DNA of 5,691 nucleotides from Pseudomonadota bacterium (GTDB lineage: Bacteria > Pseudomonadota > Alphaproteobacteria > Micropepsales > Micropepsaceae): positions 1 to 5,691 of the forward strand of contig JAKAVI010000412.1 of assembly GCA_021817355.1 (NCBI GenBank), given 5' to 3'. Below the pieces are notes generated by a model. It saw nothing but the letters and a program-made list of their open reading frames with translations, was not told where the DNA came from and searched no databases. Positions 1 to 5,691 of the stretch are shown here, piece after piece (within the stretch, counting starts at the first letter, position 1; each line of letters begins with the position of its first letter). A program made the translations under genes and the position numbers.

Positions 1-19
1 GAATAATGGCGTCGTCATT

Positions 20-691
20 CTATGACCGTCTTGCCACGACGATATCCGATGGTATGCCAAAGCGCGTAAGGACTTGGGCGTATTCGATGTTCCAGTCGGC
101 TGCTGGCAGGAAGTGCTGGATCACGATGGGTCGGCAGCCTCCGACGATCCATGGTGACAGTGCGTGCAGGTTCCGCCATGCGGTTGATACGAGCCTGGAA
201 ACTGGCGTTGGCCCATTCGTCAAACTGACCACGCCGAGCAATCCGCCGGGAACCAGCAGGCGATGCGCTTCAGCGATGACGGTGTGGATCTCTGGTTCCG
301 CAAGCAAGTCGAATACATAGGTGCACAGAAAGCGGTCGAAACTTCCGGATGGCGCATTGCACCGGGGCTGTCCATCGGTTTGCTGGAGAACAGTTCGGTC
401 TTCCCATCTCGCCAGTCGGCCTCTGGCGATGGCGACCATCGTGCCGCTCACGTCCAGTCCGAGATATTTGGCGTCGGACGGAAGGACGCTCTCGAATAGC
501 TCTAAAGCCATCCGGCCGGTACCGCATCCGAATTCCACCACGGCGCGGCACGCCTCCATCCTGAGATGTTCGGCCAGCTGATTTAGCGCTGCGCGTTCAT
601 AAAACGCCTGTGTGTCGAGCTTGGTGCCCAGCATGTCATAGAAGCGCCGGGCTTGCGCGTGAGACAGGAATTGCGCGTGTTCTTGGCTCAT
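20..691 (-). CDS. Class I SAM-dependent methyltransferase (substrate unknown)
   Basis: This 223-residue protein probably transfers a methyl group from S-adenosylmethionine to an unidentified small molecule or lipid in the cytoplasm. The Rossmann-type SAM-binding core is visible. Motif I is EFGCGTG at residues 53-59, and the acidic residue that usually contacts the SAM ribose is D80 in GLDVS. A motif III-like strand, SFDRFLCTYVFDLL, spans about 117-130, followed by the RLLVPGGLL strand-turn at 144-152 typical of the UbiE/Methyltransf_11 type. The length is normal for a single-domain enzyme. The frame stays open upstream to 808, but those 39 residues resemble no part of a methyltransferase. I chose the ATG at 691, which has a GGAG at 702-705 ten bases upstream. 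The stop is TAG at 20-22. It has no close partner: the next gene upstream on the same strand is the sulfatase, 755 bases away. The fold assignment is secure; the substrate cannot be read from the sequence. Confidence 0.88.
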   Translation of the reverse strand: MSQEHAQFLSHAQARRFYDMLGTKLDTQAFYERAALNQLAEHLRMEACRAVVEFGCGTGRMALELFESVLPSDAKYLGLDVSGTMVAIARGRLARWEDRTVLQQTDGQPRCNAPSGSFDRFLCTYVFDLLAEPEIHTVIAEAHRLLVPGGLLGVVSLTNGPTPVSRLVSTAWRNLHALSPWIVGGCRPIVIQHFLPAADWNIEYAQVLTRFGIPSDIVVARRS

Positions 692-726
692 GGCAGGTCT
701 GCTCCAATAAGGGTTACATCTCGGCG

Positions 727-732
727 ATATTA
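727..732 (-). promoter_or_regulatory. Possible -10 element upstream of the methyltransferase
   Basis: On the minus strand TAATAT lies 35 bases before the methyltransferase ATG in an otherwise GC-rich stretch. It matches the TATAAT consensus at four of six positions. No convincing -35 box is found 16-18 bases upstream, so this is only a weak candidate for the promoter of a gene that should have its own start site. Confidence 0.15.
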
Positions 733-1356
733 CCTTGGCAGCGCAATAGCTGTTGCATGAGAACGGTATGGCTCTGCGAACCGCCAGATAGCAGAGCGAG
801 CCCTTCAAGATTTGTCGACCTTCGGACGATGATGTTAAAGACTTTATCGTGACCAGGACATGCCAGCAGACGGTGTCGGGTGCGCCATTCCGCCTCGCCG
901 GAGCAAGGCCTAATCAAGCGCGTGGTTCTGGATAATCCCTTCGCCCGGAGGCCTTCGCGCGCTTCATTGGGCTTGCGTCCGACAGCAGTCGCCAGCTCGG
1001 AACCTTTTCCTCTGCGCCGCAGCATGGTTCTTTGGGCAGAGCTATCGTTAAGACTTAGCAAATCAGAAAGCCACAGCCATTGGTGTGGGCGATTTGGCCA
1101 GGTTTAAAAGAAAAGGTCTCAGCATTGCGGCCGGGCTCCGGATCGGTCGACCACCAATGATGCGTGGTTTGGTGCCCCCGTCCAGGGGCCTGTCCGCGTG
1201 ATGGATGATGACGGGCCTGCCAAAGCGCTATGGGATGACTGGTGCAACCGGCGCATGAAAGCAGGGGCTGCGAAGGAAACCCGGAGACGCCCATTCTTGC
1301 GGAGTTCCTCAGGAAATAACCAGTTGCCTGCGCTGCGCGCAAAGCTAGCCAGGCCG

Positions 1357-1370
1357 CACGTCAAGACGTG
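1357..1370. repeat. Short palindrome CACGTC-AA-GACGTG
   Basis: A perfect 6-bp inverted repeat with a two-base centre lies 77 bases downstream of the sulfatase stop. GGCC tetramers flank it a little further out on each side. The two-base centre is too tight for a good RNA hairpin and there is no T-run, so a terminator is unlikely. It has the shape of a dimeric regulator site but lies far from any start. Chance is a real possibility. Confidence 0.3.
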
Positions 1371-1446
1371 GCCTCCTGCCGGAATAGGACAGAGGGCTTT
1401 GCCACCGTATTGACGCCGCCTCCCTGGGCGCGCGCCAGACCTCCTG

Positions 1447-2979
1447 TCAGCCTGGCCGGTCCTGTCCCATCACCTTTTTGGGCGGGTAGGCGGCGAATGT
1501 CCGCAGGTGATGGCGGAGGCCATTTTGGAAGACGTCCAGATAAGCGAGTTTGCGCGTCATGTAATTGTGCTGTTCCTTGGGATCGAGATAGAGATTGAAC
1601 AGCTTGGCATAGGCGTAGCGCTCAAGGACGCCGGTGAAGCCGCCAGGTCCGAACGCATCTGTTGCATCGTCGCTGGTCGCCGACAGCACCATCTTGTATT
1701 CCCCGCAGCGCAACGCCGAGAAGGTTTCGGTCAGCCAGTAATAGTGGAATTTGCGGTTGGACAGGCTGTCCGGTGCCAGCAGGAACGAGCTCTGGTCGAC
1801 CCCATCGATGTAGCGGTCCTTGGGTAGGCCGTCTTCCACTCCGGCGATCGCCAGCAGCGTCGGCAGGATGTCGTTGAAATCGAAAATGCCATCGCTCTGC
1901 CGGCCGGCGGCAATCGTGCCGGGCCAGTAGACGATGCCAGGCACCCTTACGCCACCTTCCCAGGTCGAACCCTTGGCGCAGCGAAAGGGCGTGAAGGCTG
2001 AATCCGGCCAGGCTTCCATATGCGGGCCATTGTCGGACGAGATGAAGATCAGCGTGTCCTCCAGTTGCCCGGTCTCACGCAAGACCTCGACGAGACGGGC
2101 CAGCACATCATCGAGCTCGAGCAGAGTATCCTTGTAGGGATGGCGTGCCGGCGACTTGCCGAGGAACTTCTCGTGGGGATAGTTGTCGAAATGGGCGCCG
2201 CGGGTGTTGTGATAGAGGAACCAGGGCTGGTCCTTCTTCGCCATCTTGCGGATGAACTCCGACGAATAGGCACACCATTTGTCGTCGAGAAGCGAAAGCA
2301 CGGGAATGGTGACTTCCTCGACGTTCTGGGTCTGGCCACCTTTCTTGGCATGCACAAAGCAGCGGTTGAAGGGCATGTTCTTCACCCATTGCGTGCGCGC
2401 CTCGGAGTAGACGATTTCGGGAAAGAAATAGGGATCGCGCCATTCGGTGTACATGTCGGAGACCGAGAGGAAGCCGTAAAAATCATCGAAGCCCACATTT
2501 TGTGGCTGCGAGGCTGCGTTCTCTCCGACATGCCACTTGCCGACGGCCTGCGTGACGTAGCCGGCTGCTGCGAGGAGTTCGGCGACCGTGATTTCCCCCT
2601 GCAGTCCGCCGGGTTCGCCATACATCGGCGGACGGTGGAGCCCGTGACGATTGGGCACGCGCCCCGTCAGCAAGGTGGCGCGTGAAGGTGAACAGATGGG
2701 CTCGGAATAGCATGAGGTGAGCTTCAGTCCCTCGGCAGCGAGGCGGTCGAAGGTCGGGGTTGGTGCACCCACCGCGATGCCCCCGCCATAGCAGCCCAAA
2801 TCACCCCAGCCGACATCGTCCATGAGGAAGACGAGGAAATTGGGACGCTTCTTGCGCCGGTTCGTGAAATGATCGAGCAGCGCCCGCGCCGCTGTTTCCT
2901 GGGCGGGATGGAGGAACGACGGCTCCCAATTGGGCTGGCGTGAAACGGTCTGCGCAGCGATAGCGTCAAAAGGCGGCAT
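1447..2979 (-). CDS. Type I sulfatase (arylsulfatase-like, formylglycine-dependent)
   Basis: This 510-residue enzyme of the alkaline-phosphatase-like fold should hydrolyse sulfate esters, releasing sulfate. The active site appears complete. The signature CSPSRATLLTGR starts at C96, the cysteine expected to be oxidised to formylglycine, with R100. Metal ligands are D54-D55 in MDDVGWGD and D316-N317 in SSDNGPH. GKWHVG supplies K148 and H150, H263 lies in RGAH, and K336 precedes the WEGGVRVPG segment. The C-terminal subdomain holds ALRCGEYKM and LFNLYLDPKEQHN (about 422-472), also typical. About 45 residues precede the catalytic domain, with no hydrophobic signal or twin-arginine leader, so it is probably cytoplasmic. 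I chose the ATG at 2979 because GGAGGA (2985-2990) sits five bases before it; in-frame ATGs at 3009 and 3081 lack such a site. Activity needs a maturase (FGE or anSME type), which is not in this window. The substrate is unknown; choline-sulfatase or a carbohydrate sulfatase cannot be excluded. Confidence 0.93.
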   Translation of the reverse strand: MPPFDAIAAQTVSRQPNWEPSFLHPAQETAARALLDHFTNRRKKRPNFLVFLMDDVGWGDLGCYGGGIAVGAPTPTFDRLAAEGLKLTSCYSEPICSPSRATLLTGRVPNRHGLHRPPMYGEPGGLQGEITVAELLAAAGYVTQAVGKWHVGENAASQPQNVGFDDFYGFLSVSDMYTEWRDPYFFPEIVYSEARTQWVKNMPFNRCFVHAKKGGQTQNVEEVTIPVLSLLDDKWCAYSSEFIRKMAKKDQPWFLYHNTRGAHFDNYPHEKFLGKSPARHPYKDTLLELDDVLARLVEVLRETGQLEDTLIFISSDNGPHMEAWPDSAFTPFRCAKGSTWEGGVRVPGIVYWPGTIAAGRQSDGIFDFNDILPTLLAIAGVEDGLPKDRYIDGVDQSSFLLAPDSLSNRKFHYYWLTETFSALRCGEYKMVLSATSDDATDAFGPGGFTGVLERYAYAKLFNLYLDPKEQHNYMTRKLAYLDVFQNGLRHHLRTFAAYPPKKVMGQDRPG

Positions 2980-2984
2980 GTCTT

Positions 2985-2990
2985 TCCTCC
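2985..2990 (-). promoter_or_regulatory. Ribosome-binding site that fixes the sulfatase start
   Basis: The minus strand reads GGAGGA, then five bases, then ATG at 2979. This is the best Shine-Dalgarno sequence in the window. It decides the start against the longer in-frame ATGs at 3009 and 3081, neither of which has a purine-rich site in front. Confidence 0.75.
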
Positions 2991-3007
2991 GGAGGGCATT
3001 TCCGGGC

Positions 3008-3039
3008 ATAATCTTGCCGGTTTTACCGGCTGCTGTGAA
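3008..3039 (-). promoter_or_regulatory. Candidate sulfatase promoter with palindrome in the spacer
   Basis: On the minus strand TTCACA (3034-3039) matches the -35 consensus TTGACA at five of six bases. Downstream, GATTAT (3008-3013, 20-base spacer) matches TATAAT at four of six; CAAGAT (17-base spacer) matches at three. The perfect palindrome GCCGGT-aaa-ACCGGC fills the spacer. Transcription would begin roughly 20-30 bases before the ATG at 2979, leaving a short leader with the ribosome site. The -10 box is poor, so this is a proposal from spacing and position, not a firm promoter call. Confidence 0.3.
3016..3030. repeat. Perfect interrupted palindrome GCCGGT-ttt-ACCGGC (possible operator)
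   Basis: Two perfect 6-base arms with a three-base centre lie 37-51 bases before the sulfatase ATG. As DNA it has the form of a site for a dimeric regulator; as RNA it would be a 6-bp hairpin with a three-base loop. Its place inside the candidate promoter spacer favours the operator reading. No regulator gene is visible nearby to match it. Confidence 0.4.
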
Positions 3040-3105
3040 CTGGCTGTGCGCGCGCCAAAAGGGCGTGTGGCAAGCGGGCACGGTTTATTCTGCCCCCTGA
3101 ACGGC

Positions 3106-3128
3106 TTGGGCTTGGGGCGCAAGCCCGA
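3106..3128. repeat. GC-rich stem-loop in the divergent region
   Basis: GGGCTTG (3108-3114) and CAAGCCC (3120-3126) pair perfectly across the loop GGGCG. In plus-strand RNA a U-G and a U-A pair extend the stem to nine. No T-run follows on either strand, so it is not a standard intrinsic terminator. It lies between the two divergent promoters, where it could separate them or act as a binding site. Confidence 0.35.
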
Positions 3129-3289
3129 ACGCTGACAGGGCGGGGCGCAAAGGCCGGGCTCCTGTCTGTGTCCGAGGCAATTTGCAGGCATCCGGGCAAA
3201 GATGGACGCCGCCCCTCTTCCAGACGAACATAGTTTGGTCGGGTTTTAAGAGCATTTGCCCTTTGGCCCCGCTTATGGGCTAAAGACCA

Positions 3290-3310
3290 GGGCAATGCCC
3301 GTCTCCGGGC
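3290..3310 (+). promoter_or_regulatory. Two mutually exclusive hairpins in the helicase leader
   Basis: GGGC (3290-3293) can pair with GCCC (3297-3300) across AAT. The same GCCC, extended to GCCCG (3297-3301), can instead pair with CGGGC (3306-3310) across TCTC. Because the middle arm is shared, only one hairpin can form at a time. The structure ends 34 bases before the GTG start of an RNA helicase. Further GCCC at 3258 and 3266 and GGGC at 3277 add more possible partners. Such short stems are common in GC-rich DNA, so function is unproven. Confidence 0.2.
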
Positions 3311-3344
3311 GCCTCGCACCGTTCTCAACAAGACTGGATATCTC

Positions 3345-5243
3345 GTGCCGTTTCCACCCACCTCGCCTCCTCTTGCCCGCGCGCTCCTGGAGAAGAATTA
3401 CGTCGAACCTTCCGCCGTCCAGACCGAAGTGCTGGCTGCTGCAGCCAAGGGACGTGACCTCATCGTCTCGGCCCAGACCGGCTCCGGCAAGACAGTGGCG
3501 TTTGGTCTTGCGCTCGGCGAGACACTGCTCGACGCCGAGCACCGGATGGGAGCGGCGCAAGCGCCCGTGGCGCTGATCGTCGCCCCGACCCGCGAACTGG
3601 CACTCCAAGTGGAGCGCGAGCTCACCTGGCTTTATCAGTATGCGGGCGCAAAGATCGTGTCCTGCGTCGGCGGCATGGATCCCAGGGCCGAGCGGCGGGC
3701 ACTGCAGTACGGCGCCCACATCGTCGTCGGCACGCCCGGACGGCTGCGCGATCATCTCGAACGTGGCGCGCTCGATGTTTCGGGCCTCAAGGCGCTGGTG
3801 CTCGACGAGGCCGATGAGATGCTCGATATGGGTTTCCGCGAAGATCTCGAATTCATCCTCGAAACCACACCGGCAACGCGGCGTACACTCTTGTTCTCGG
3901 CAACCCTGCCGCGGCCCATCGTCGAGCTGGCAAAGCGCTTCCAGAACGATGCCCTGCGCATTGCGGCAACCGATACGCGCCGGGCTCACGCCGATATCGA
4001 GTACCGCGCGGTGCGCATCGGCGCCCGCGACAGCGAGCACGCCGTGGTCAACCTGCTGCGATATTATGATCCCTCCGGCGCACTTGTCTTCTGCAACACC
4101 CGCGAGGCGGTGCGCCATCTTCATGCCATACTCACCGAGCGCGGCTTCTCGGTGGTGGCGCTGTCGGGCGAGATGGGGCAGAACGAACGCAATCAGGCCT
4201 TGCAGTCCTTGCGTGATGGCCGAGCCCGCATCTGTGTCGCCACCGACGTCGCCGCACGCGGCATCGACCTGCCGAGCCTGGCGCTCGTCATCCATGCTGA
4301 GTTACCGAACGATGCCGAAGTGCTGCAGCACCGCAGCGGGCGCACCGGCCGCGCCGGCAAGAAGGGCATCAGTGTACTTGTGGTGACACCGCAGGCGCGT
4401 CGCCGGGCCGAGGTATTGTTGGCGCAGGCTCATATCCAGCCGATCTGGGCCACCGCGCCCAGCGTCTATTCGATTCTCGCGCTCGATCAGGAACGGCTGC
4501 TCGCCAGCGCCATCTTCACCGATCCGGCGAGCGAGGATGAAGCCGAGATGGCGAGGCTTCTGCTCGATACTCAGCCGGCCGAGGCTGTCGCCACCGCACT
4601 GGTAAGGCTCTATCGCAAAGCTCTCCCAGCGCCAGAGGAGCTGGCGGATCCTGGGGCCGAAGCACCACCCCGGCGCGAGCGCAGCAGCCTTCACGACAAG
4701 CGCAAGCAGGGTCGCGAGGCCCCGGGCGAGGAGAAGCGCCACGCCCGCTCGGACGTGCCGCATCGTGGTGGTGATCATAGTGGGGCCCGTGCTCCGCGCG
4801 CCGCCCGCTTTGAACCCCAAAATGGTCAGTCCAGTCCTGGGGGCAGCGTTTGGTTCCGTCTTAATGTCGGGCGGGATCGCCATGCCGATCCCAAATGGCT
4901 GCTTCCGGAAATCTGCAAGCAGGGTGGGATCACCAAGAAGGACATTGGCCAGATTCGCATTTTTGACCGCGATACCCGCTTCGAAGTGAACCGTGAGGCT
5001 GCCGAAGTTTTTGCCGCAACCGTAGCGTCCCGGCAGAAGAAGACCGGGGTTCGCATCGATTTGCTGCGCGGCGAGCCTCCTGTGGCGGAGAGCTCTCCGT
5101 CAGGCCGGGCAGCTCCGGATAAATCTGCCCGAGCGCCTGGGACAGCAAATGCCCCGTCCGGCAAAAAGCCAAAGGGCAGGGCGGACCACAGTGCGATGAA
5201 AGGCAAGCCGAAATCCTCGCGGCGCCCCAAAAAACGAGACTGA
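3345..5243 (+). CDS. DEAD-box RNA helicase with DbpA-type RNA-binding domain
   Basis: This 632-residue ATP-dependent RNA helicase probably acts in ribosome assembly or in unfolding RNA structures. Core motifs run in order: Q motif (Q26), motif I AQTGSGKT (43-50), Ia PTRELALQ (81-88), GG (109-110), Ib TPGR (130-133), II DEAD (154-157), III SAT (185-187), IV VFCNTR (248-253), V ATDVAARGID (299-308), VI HRSGRTGRAG (329-338). A helical segment at about 375-430 may be a dimerisation or linker region. A charged linker follows, then a DbpA-type domain at about 502-576 (VWFRLNVGR ... GVRIDLLRG), which in E. coli DbpA recognises 23S rRNA helix 92. A Lys/Arg/Pro/Ser-rich tail fills 577-632. The total is near E. 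coli DeaD/CsdA length and longer than DbpA, so neither symbol is safe. The GTG at 3345 is chosen because the upstream open frame (from 3234) has no ATG or GTG and the first internal Met (M68) lies past motif I. The ribosome site is weak (GGA at 3336-3338). Confidence 0.95.
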   Translation: MPFPPTSPPLARALLEKNYVEPSAVQTEVLAAAAKGRDLIVSAQTGSGKTVAFGLALGETLLDAEHRMGAAQAPVALIVAPTRELALQVERELTWLYQYAGAKIVSCVGGMDPRAERRALQYGAHIVVGTPGRLRDHLERGALDVSGLKALVLDEADEMLDMGFREDLEFILETTPATRRTLLFSATLPRPIVELAKRFQNDALRIAATDTRRAHADIEYRAVRIGARDSEHAVVNLLRYYDPSGALVFCNTREAVRHLHAILTERGFSVVALSGEMGQNERNQALQSLRDGRARICVATDVAARGIDLPSLALVIHAELPNDAEVLQHRSGRTGRAGKKGISVLVVTPQARRRAEVLLAQAHIQPIWATAPSVYSILALDQERLLASAIFTDPASEDEAEMARLLLDTQPAEAVATALVRLYRKALPAPEELADPGAEAPPRRERSSLHDKRKQGREAPGEEKRHARSDVPHRGGDHSGARAPRAARFEPQNGQSSPGGSVWFRLNVGRDRHADPKWLLPEICKQGGITKKDIGQIRIFDRDTRFEVNREAAEVFAATVASRQKKTGVRIDLLRGEPPVAESSPSGRAAPDKSARAPGTANAPSGKKPKGRADHSAMKGKPKSSRRPKKRD

Positions 5244-5252
5244 TCCTGCATT

Positions 5253-5281
5253 CCTGCTCGCACGCAGGGCGTGCGAGCAGG
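5253..5281. terminator. Perfect 11-bp stem-loop between convergent genes, likely bidirectional terminator
   Basis: CCTGCTCGCAC (5253-5263) and GTGCGAGCAGG (5271-5281) pair without mismatch around the seven-base loop GCAGGGC. It begins nine bases after the helicase stop and ends 31 bases before the stop of the oppositely transcribed hydrolase. That position suits a shared terminator. Neither side has a true T-run (GGTTTCTC on the plus side), so it may stop transcription weakly, protect mRNA 3' ends, or work with Rho. Confidence 0.7.
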
Positions 5282-5312
5282 TCAATGCTGGGGTTTCTCA
5301 TCCAGGCGGGCA

Positions 5313-5691
5313 CTACTGCCGCAGAAATTTCAGTATGGCCGCATTGAACAGCTCTGGTTGATCCATGTTCGAGGCGTGCCCTGCATCGGCGATCACGACC
5401 TTCTGCGCGCCGGGAATTTTGGCCGCCATATAGTCAGCCGCCTTCAGGAATGGCGTGTCATTTGCTCCGACGACCACAAGGGCAGGAACCGCGATGTCCG
5501 GAAGTGAATTGATCACCCGTGCATCTTTTTGCGTGAGCATGCCGCGGCCTGCGTGCGCCAATCCCTTGGCGTTGCGATGGGTCGCGCTTCGCCGTTCGGC
5601 GGTAGAGCCTGATATCGGCGCCAACCCCTCGCGCGCGAAGCGCTCGGCCGTCTTCAGAGCGTTGGCATTCCAGCCTTCACGTGCCTCGTCG
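5313..5691 (-). CDS. Alpha/beta hydrolase, C-terminal part (5' end outside window)
   Basis: The visible 125 residues are the C-terminal part of an alpha/beta-hydrolase-fold enzyme. The reading frame is open to the right edge, so the N-terminal half, including the nucleophile elbow serine and oxyanion hole, lies outside. Visible landmarks are the strand PALVVVGANDTPF (residues 69-81 of the fragment), whose D78 is the likely catalytic acid. The strand KVVIADAGHASNMDQPELF (97-115) follows, with H105 as the likely catalytic histidine and the usual His-Pro-type cap into the last helix ending KFLRQ. A TTG at 5622-5624 is open to use as a start but would drop conserved-looking sequence, and the frame continues (GWNANALKTAERFAREG), so it is internal. 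The stop is TAG at 5313-5315. The gene is convergent with the helicase. The substrate (ester, lactone, epoxide or other) cannot be judged from this part. Confidence 0.85.
   Translation of the reverse strand, partial: DEAREGWNANALKTAERFAREGLAPISGSTAERRSATHRNAKGLAHAGRGMLTQKDARVINSLPDIAVPALVVVGANDTPFLKAADYMAAKIPGAQKVVIADAGHASNMDQPELFNAAILKFLRQ

Larger units (their letters stand above)
692..1446. other. Long intergenic region without a convincing gene
   Basis: Between the start of the methyltransferase and the stop of the sulfatase there are about 755 bases in which I recognise no gene. Several frames of 70-115 codons are open on both strands, but they overlap one another, lack family motifs, have arginine- and serine-rich compositions typical of chance frames in GC-rich DNA, and none has a good ribosome-binding site that I can see. 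A minus-strand stretch at about 1075-1235 reads somewhat like protein (for example DGGTKPRIIGG) but is closed by in-frame stops. The region must carry the methyltransferase promoter and the 3' end of the sulfatase transcript. It could also be a decayed gene or hold a small RNA; the sequence alone does not show either. Confidence 0.5.
2980..3344. other. Divergent control region between sulfatase and helicase
   Basis: This 365-base region separates two genes transcribed away from each other and so should hold both promoters. I see no gene in it. It contains a perfect 15-base interrupted palindrome close to the sulfatase start, a 7-bp (9 with a wobble pair) GC-rich stem-loop near its middle, a 9-base direct repeat GGGGCGCAA at 3114-3122 and 3142-3150, and a cluster of GGGC/GCCC arms before the helicase. 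These are listed separately. Confidence 0.6.

Noticed and set aside
692..808. N-terminal extension of the methyltransferase back to 808
   Set aside because: The extra 39 residues do not resemble a methyltransferase N-terminus, and a GGAG-supported ATG exists at 691.
836..846. TAAAG-a-CTTTA palindrome in the intergenic region
   Set aside because: Only 5-base arms, A/T-rich, about 145 bases before the nearest start, and likely to occur by chance.
880..1107. 75-codon plus-strand ORF in the intergenic gap
   Set aside because: Low-complexity Arg/Ser-rich product, no family likeness, no ribosome site, and overlapped by another open frame on the opposite strand.
1428..1437. GGCGCGCGCC palindrome after the sulfatase stop as a terminator
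   Set aside because: It is a self-complementary CG run with no loop and no following T-run, common in GC-rich DNA.
2020..2685. Open frame of 221 codons on the plus strand inside the sulfatase
   Set aside because: It is antisense to the catalytic region of a clear sulfatase gene and has no recognisable domain or ribosome site.
2980..3081. Longer sulfatase starting at 3081 or 3009
   Set aside because: Neither ATG has a ribosome site, the extra sequence contains the palindrome and the promoter-like boxes, and the ATG at 2979 has a strong GGAGGA.
3255..3284. Promoter for the helicase (TTTGCC/TTGCCC with GCTAAA)
   Set aside because: The -10 match is only three of six and the -35 match is poor; too weak to list as a feature.
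3273..4295. Open frame of 340 codons on the minus strand opposite the helicase
   Set aside because: It lies opposite the strongly conserved helicase core and mirrors its codon phase, shows no family motif, and is rich in His, Cys, Gly and Arg as expected of an antisense shadow in GC-rich coding DNA.

Overview
The window is a GC-rich piece of bacterial chromosome. The protein sequences look alphaproteobacterial, most likely Hyphomicrobiales (rhizobia and relatives). This rests on the general look of the DEAD-box helicase, the sulfatase and the alpha/beta-hydrolase fragment plus base composition; no marker gene is present to fix the taxon. I see no transposase, integrase, tRNA, rRNA, CRISPR array or phage gene.

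Layout from left to right. (1) 20-691, minus strand: a small class I SAM-dependent methyltransferase of unknown substrate. (2) 692-1446: about 750 bases with no convincing gene, holding only short open frames and a few small inverted repeats. (3) 1447-2979, minus strand: a type I (formylglycine-dependent) sulfatase with a complete active site and no visible signal peptide. (4) 2980-3344: a divergent control region between the sulfatase and the helicase. It contains a perfect GCCGGT-ttt-ACCGGC palindrome where a sulfatase promoter spacer could lie, a longer GC-rich hairpin, and two mutually exclusive small hairpins just before the helicase. (5) 3345-5243, plus strand: a DEAD-box RNA helicase with a GTG start, all the main core motifs, a DbpA-type RNA-binding domain and a basic tail. 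(6) 5253-5281: a perfect 11-bp stem-loop between convergent genes. (7) 5313-5691, minus strand: the C-terminal part of an alpha/beta hydrolase whose N-terminus lies beyond the right edge.

The genes do not form an obvious pathway. They are single transcription units: methyltransferase and sulfatase both on the minus strand but 755 bases apart, sulfatase and helicase divergent, helicase and hydrolase convergent. The sulfatase suggests scavenging of sulfur from sulfate esters, and the helicase suggests ribosome assembly or RNA remodelling. I found no clear sign of a new multi-gene system. The most interesting signals are the regulatory-looking structures in the sulfatase/helicase divergent region.
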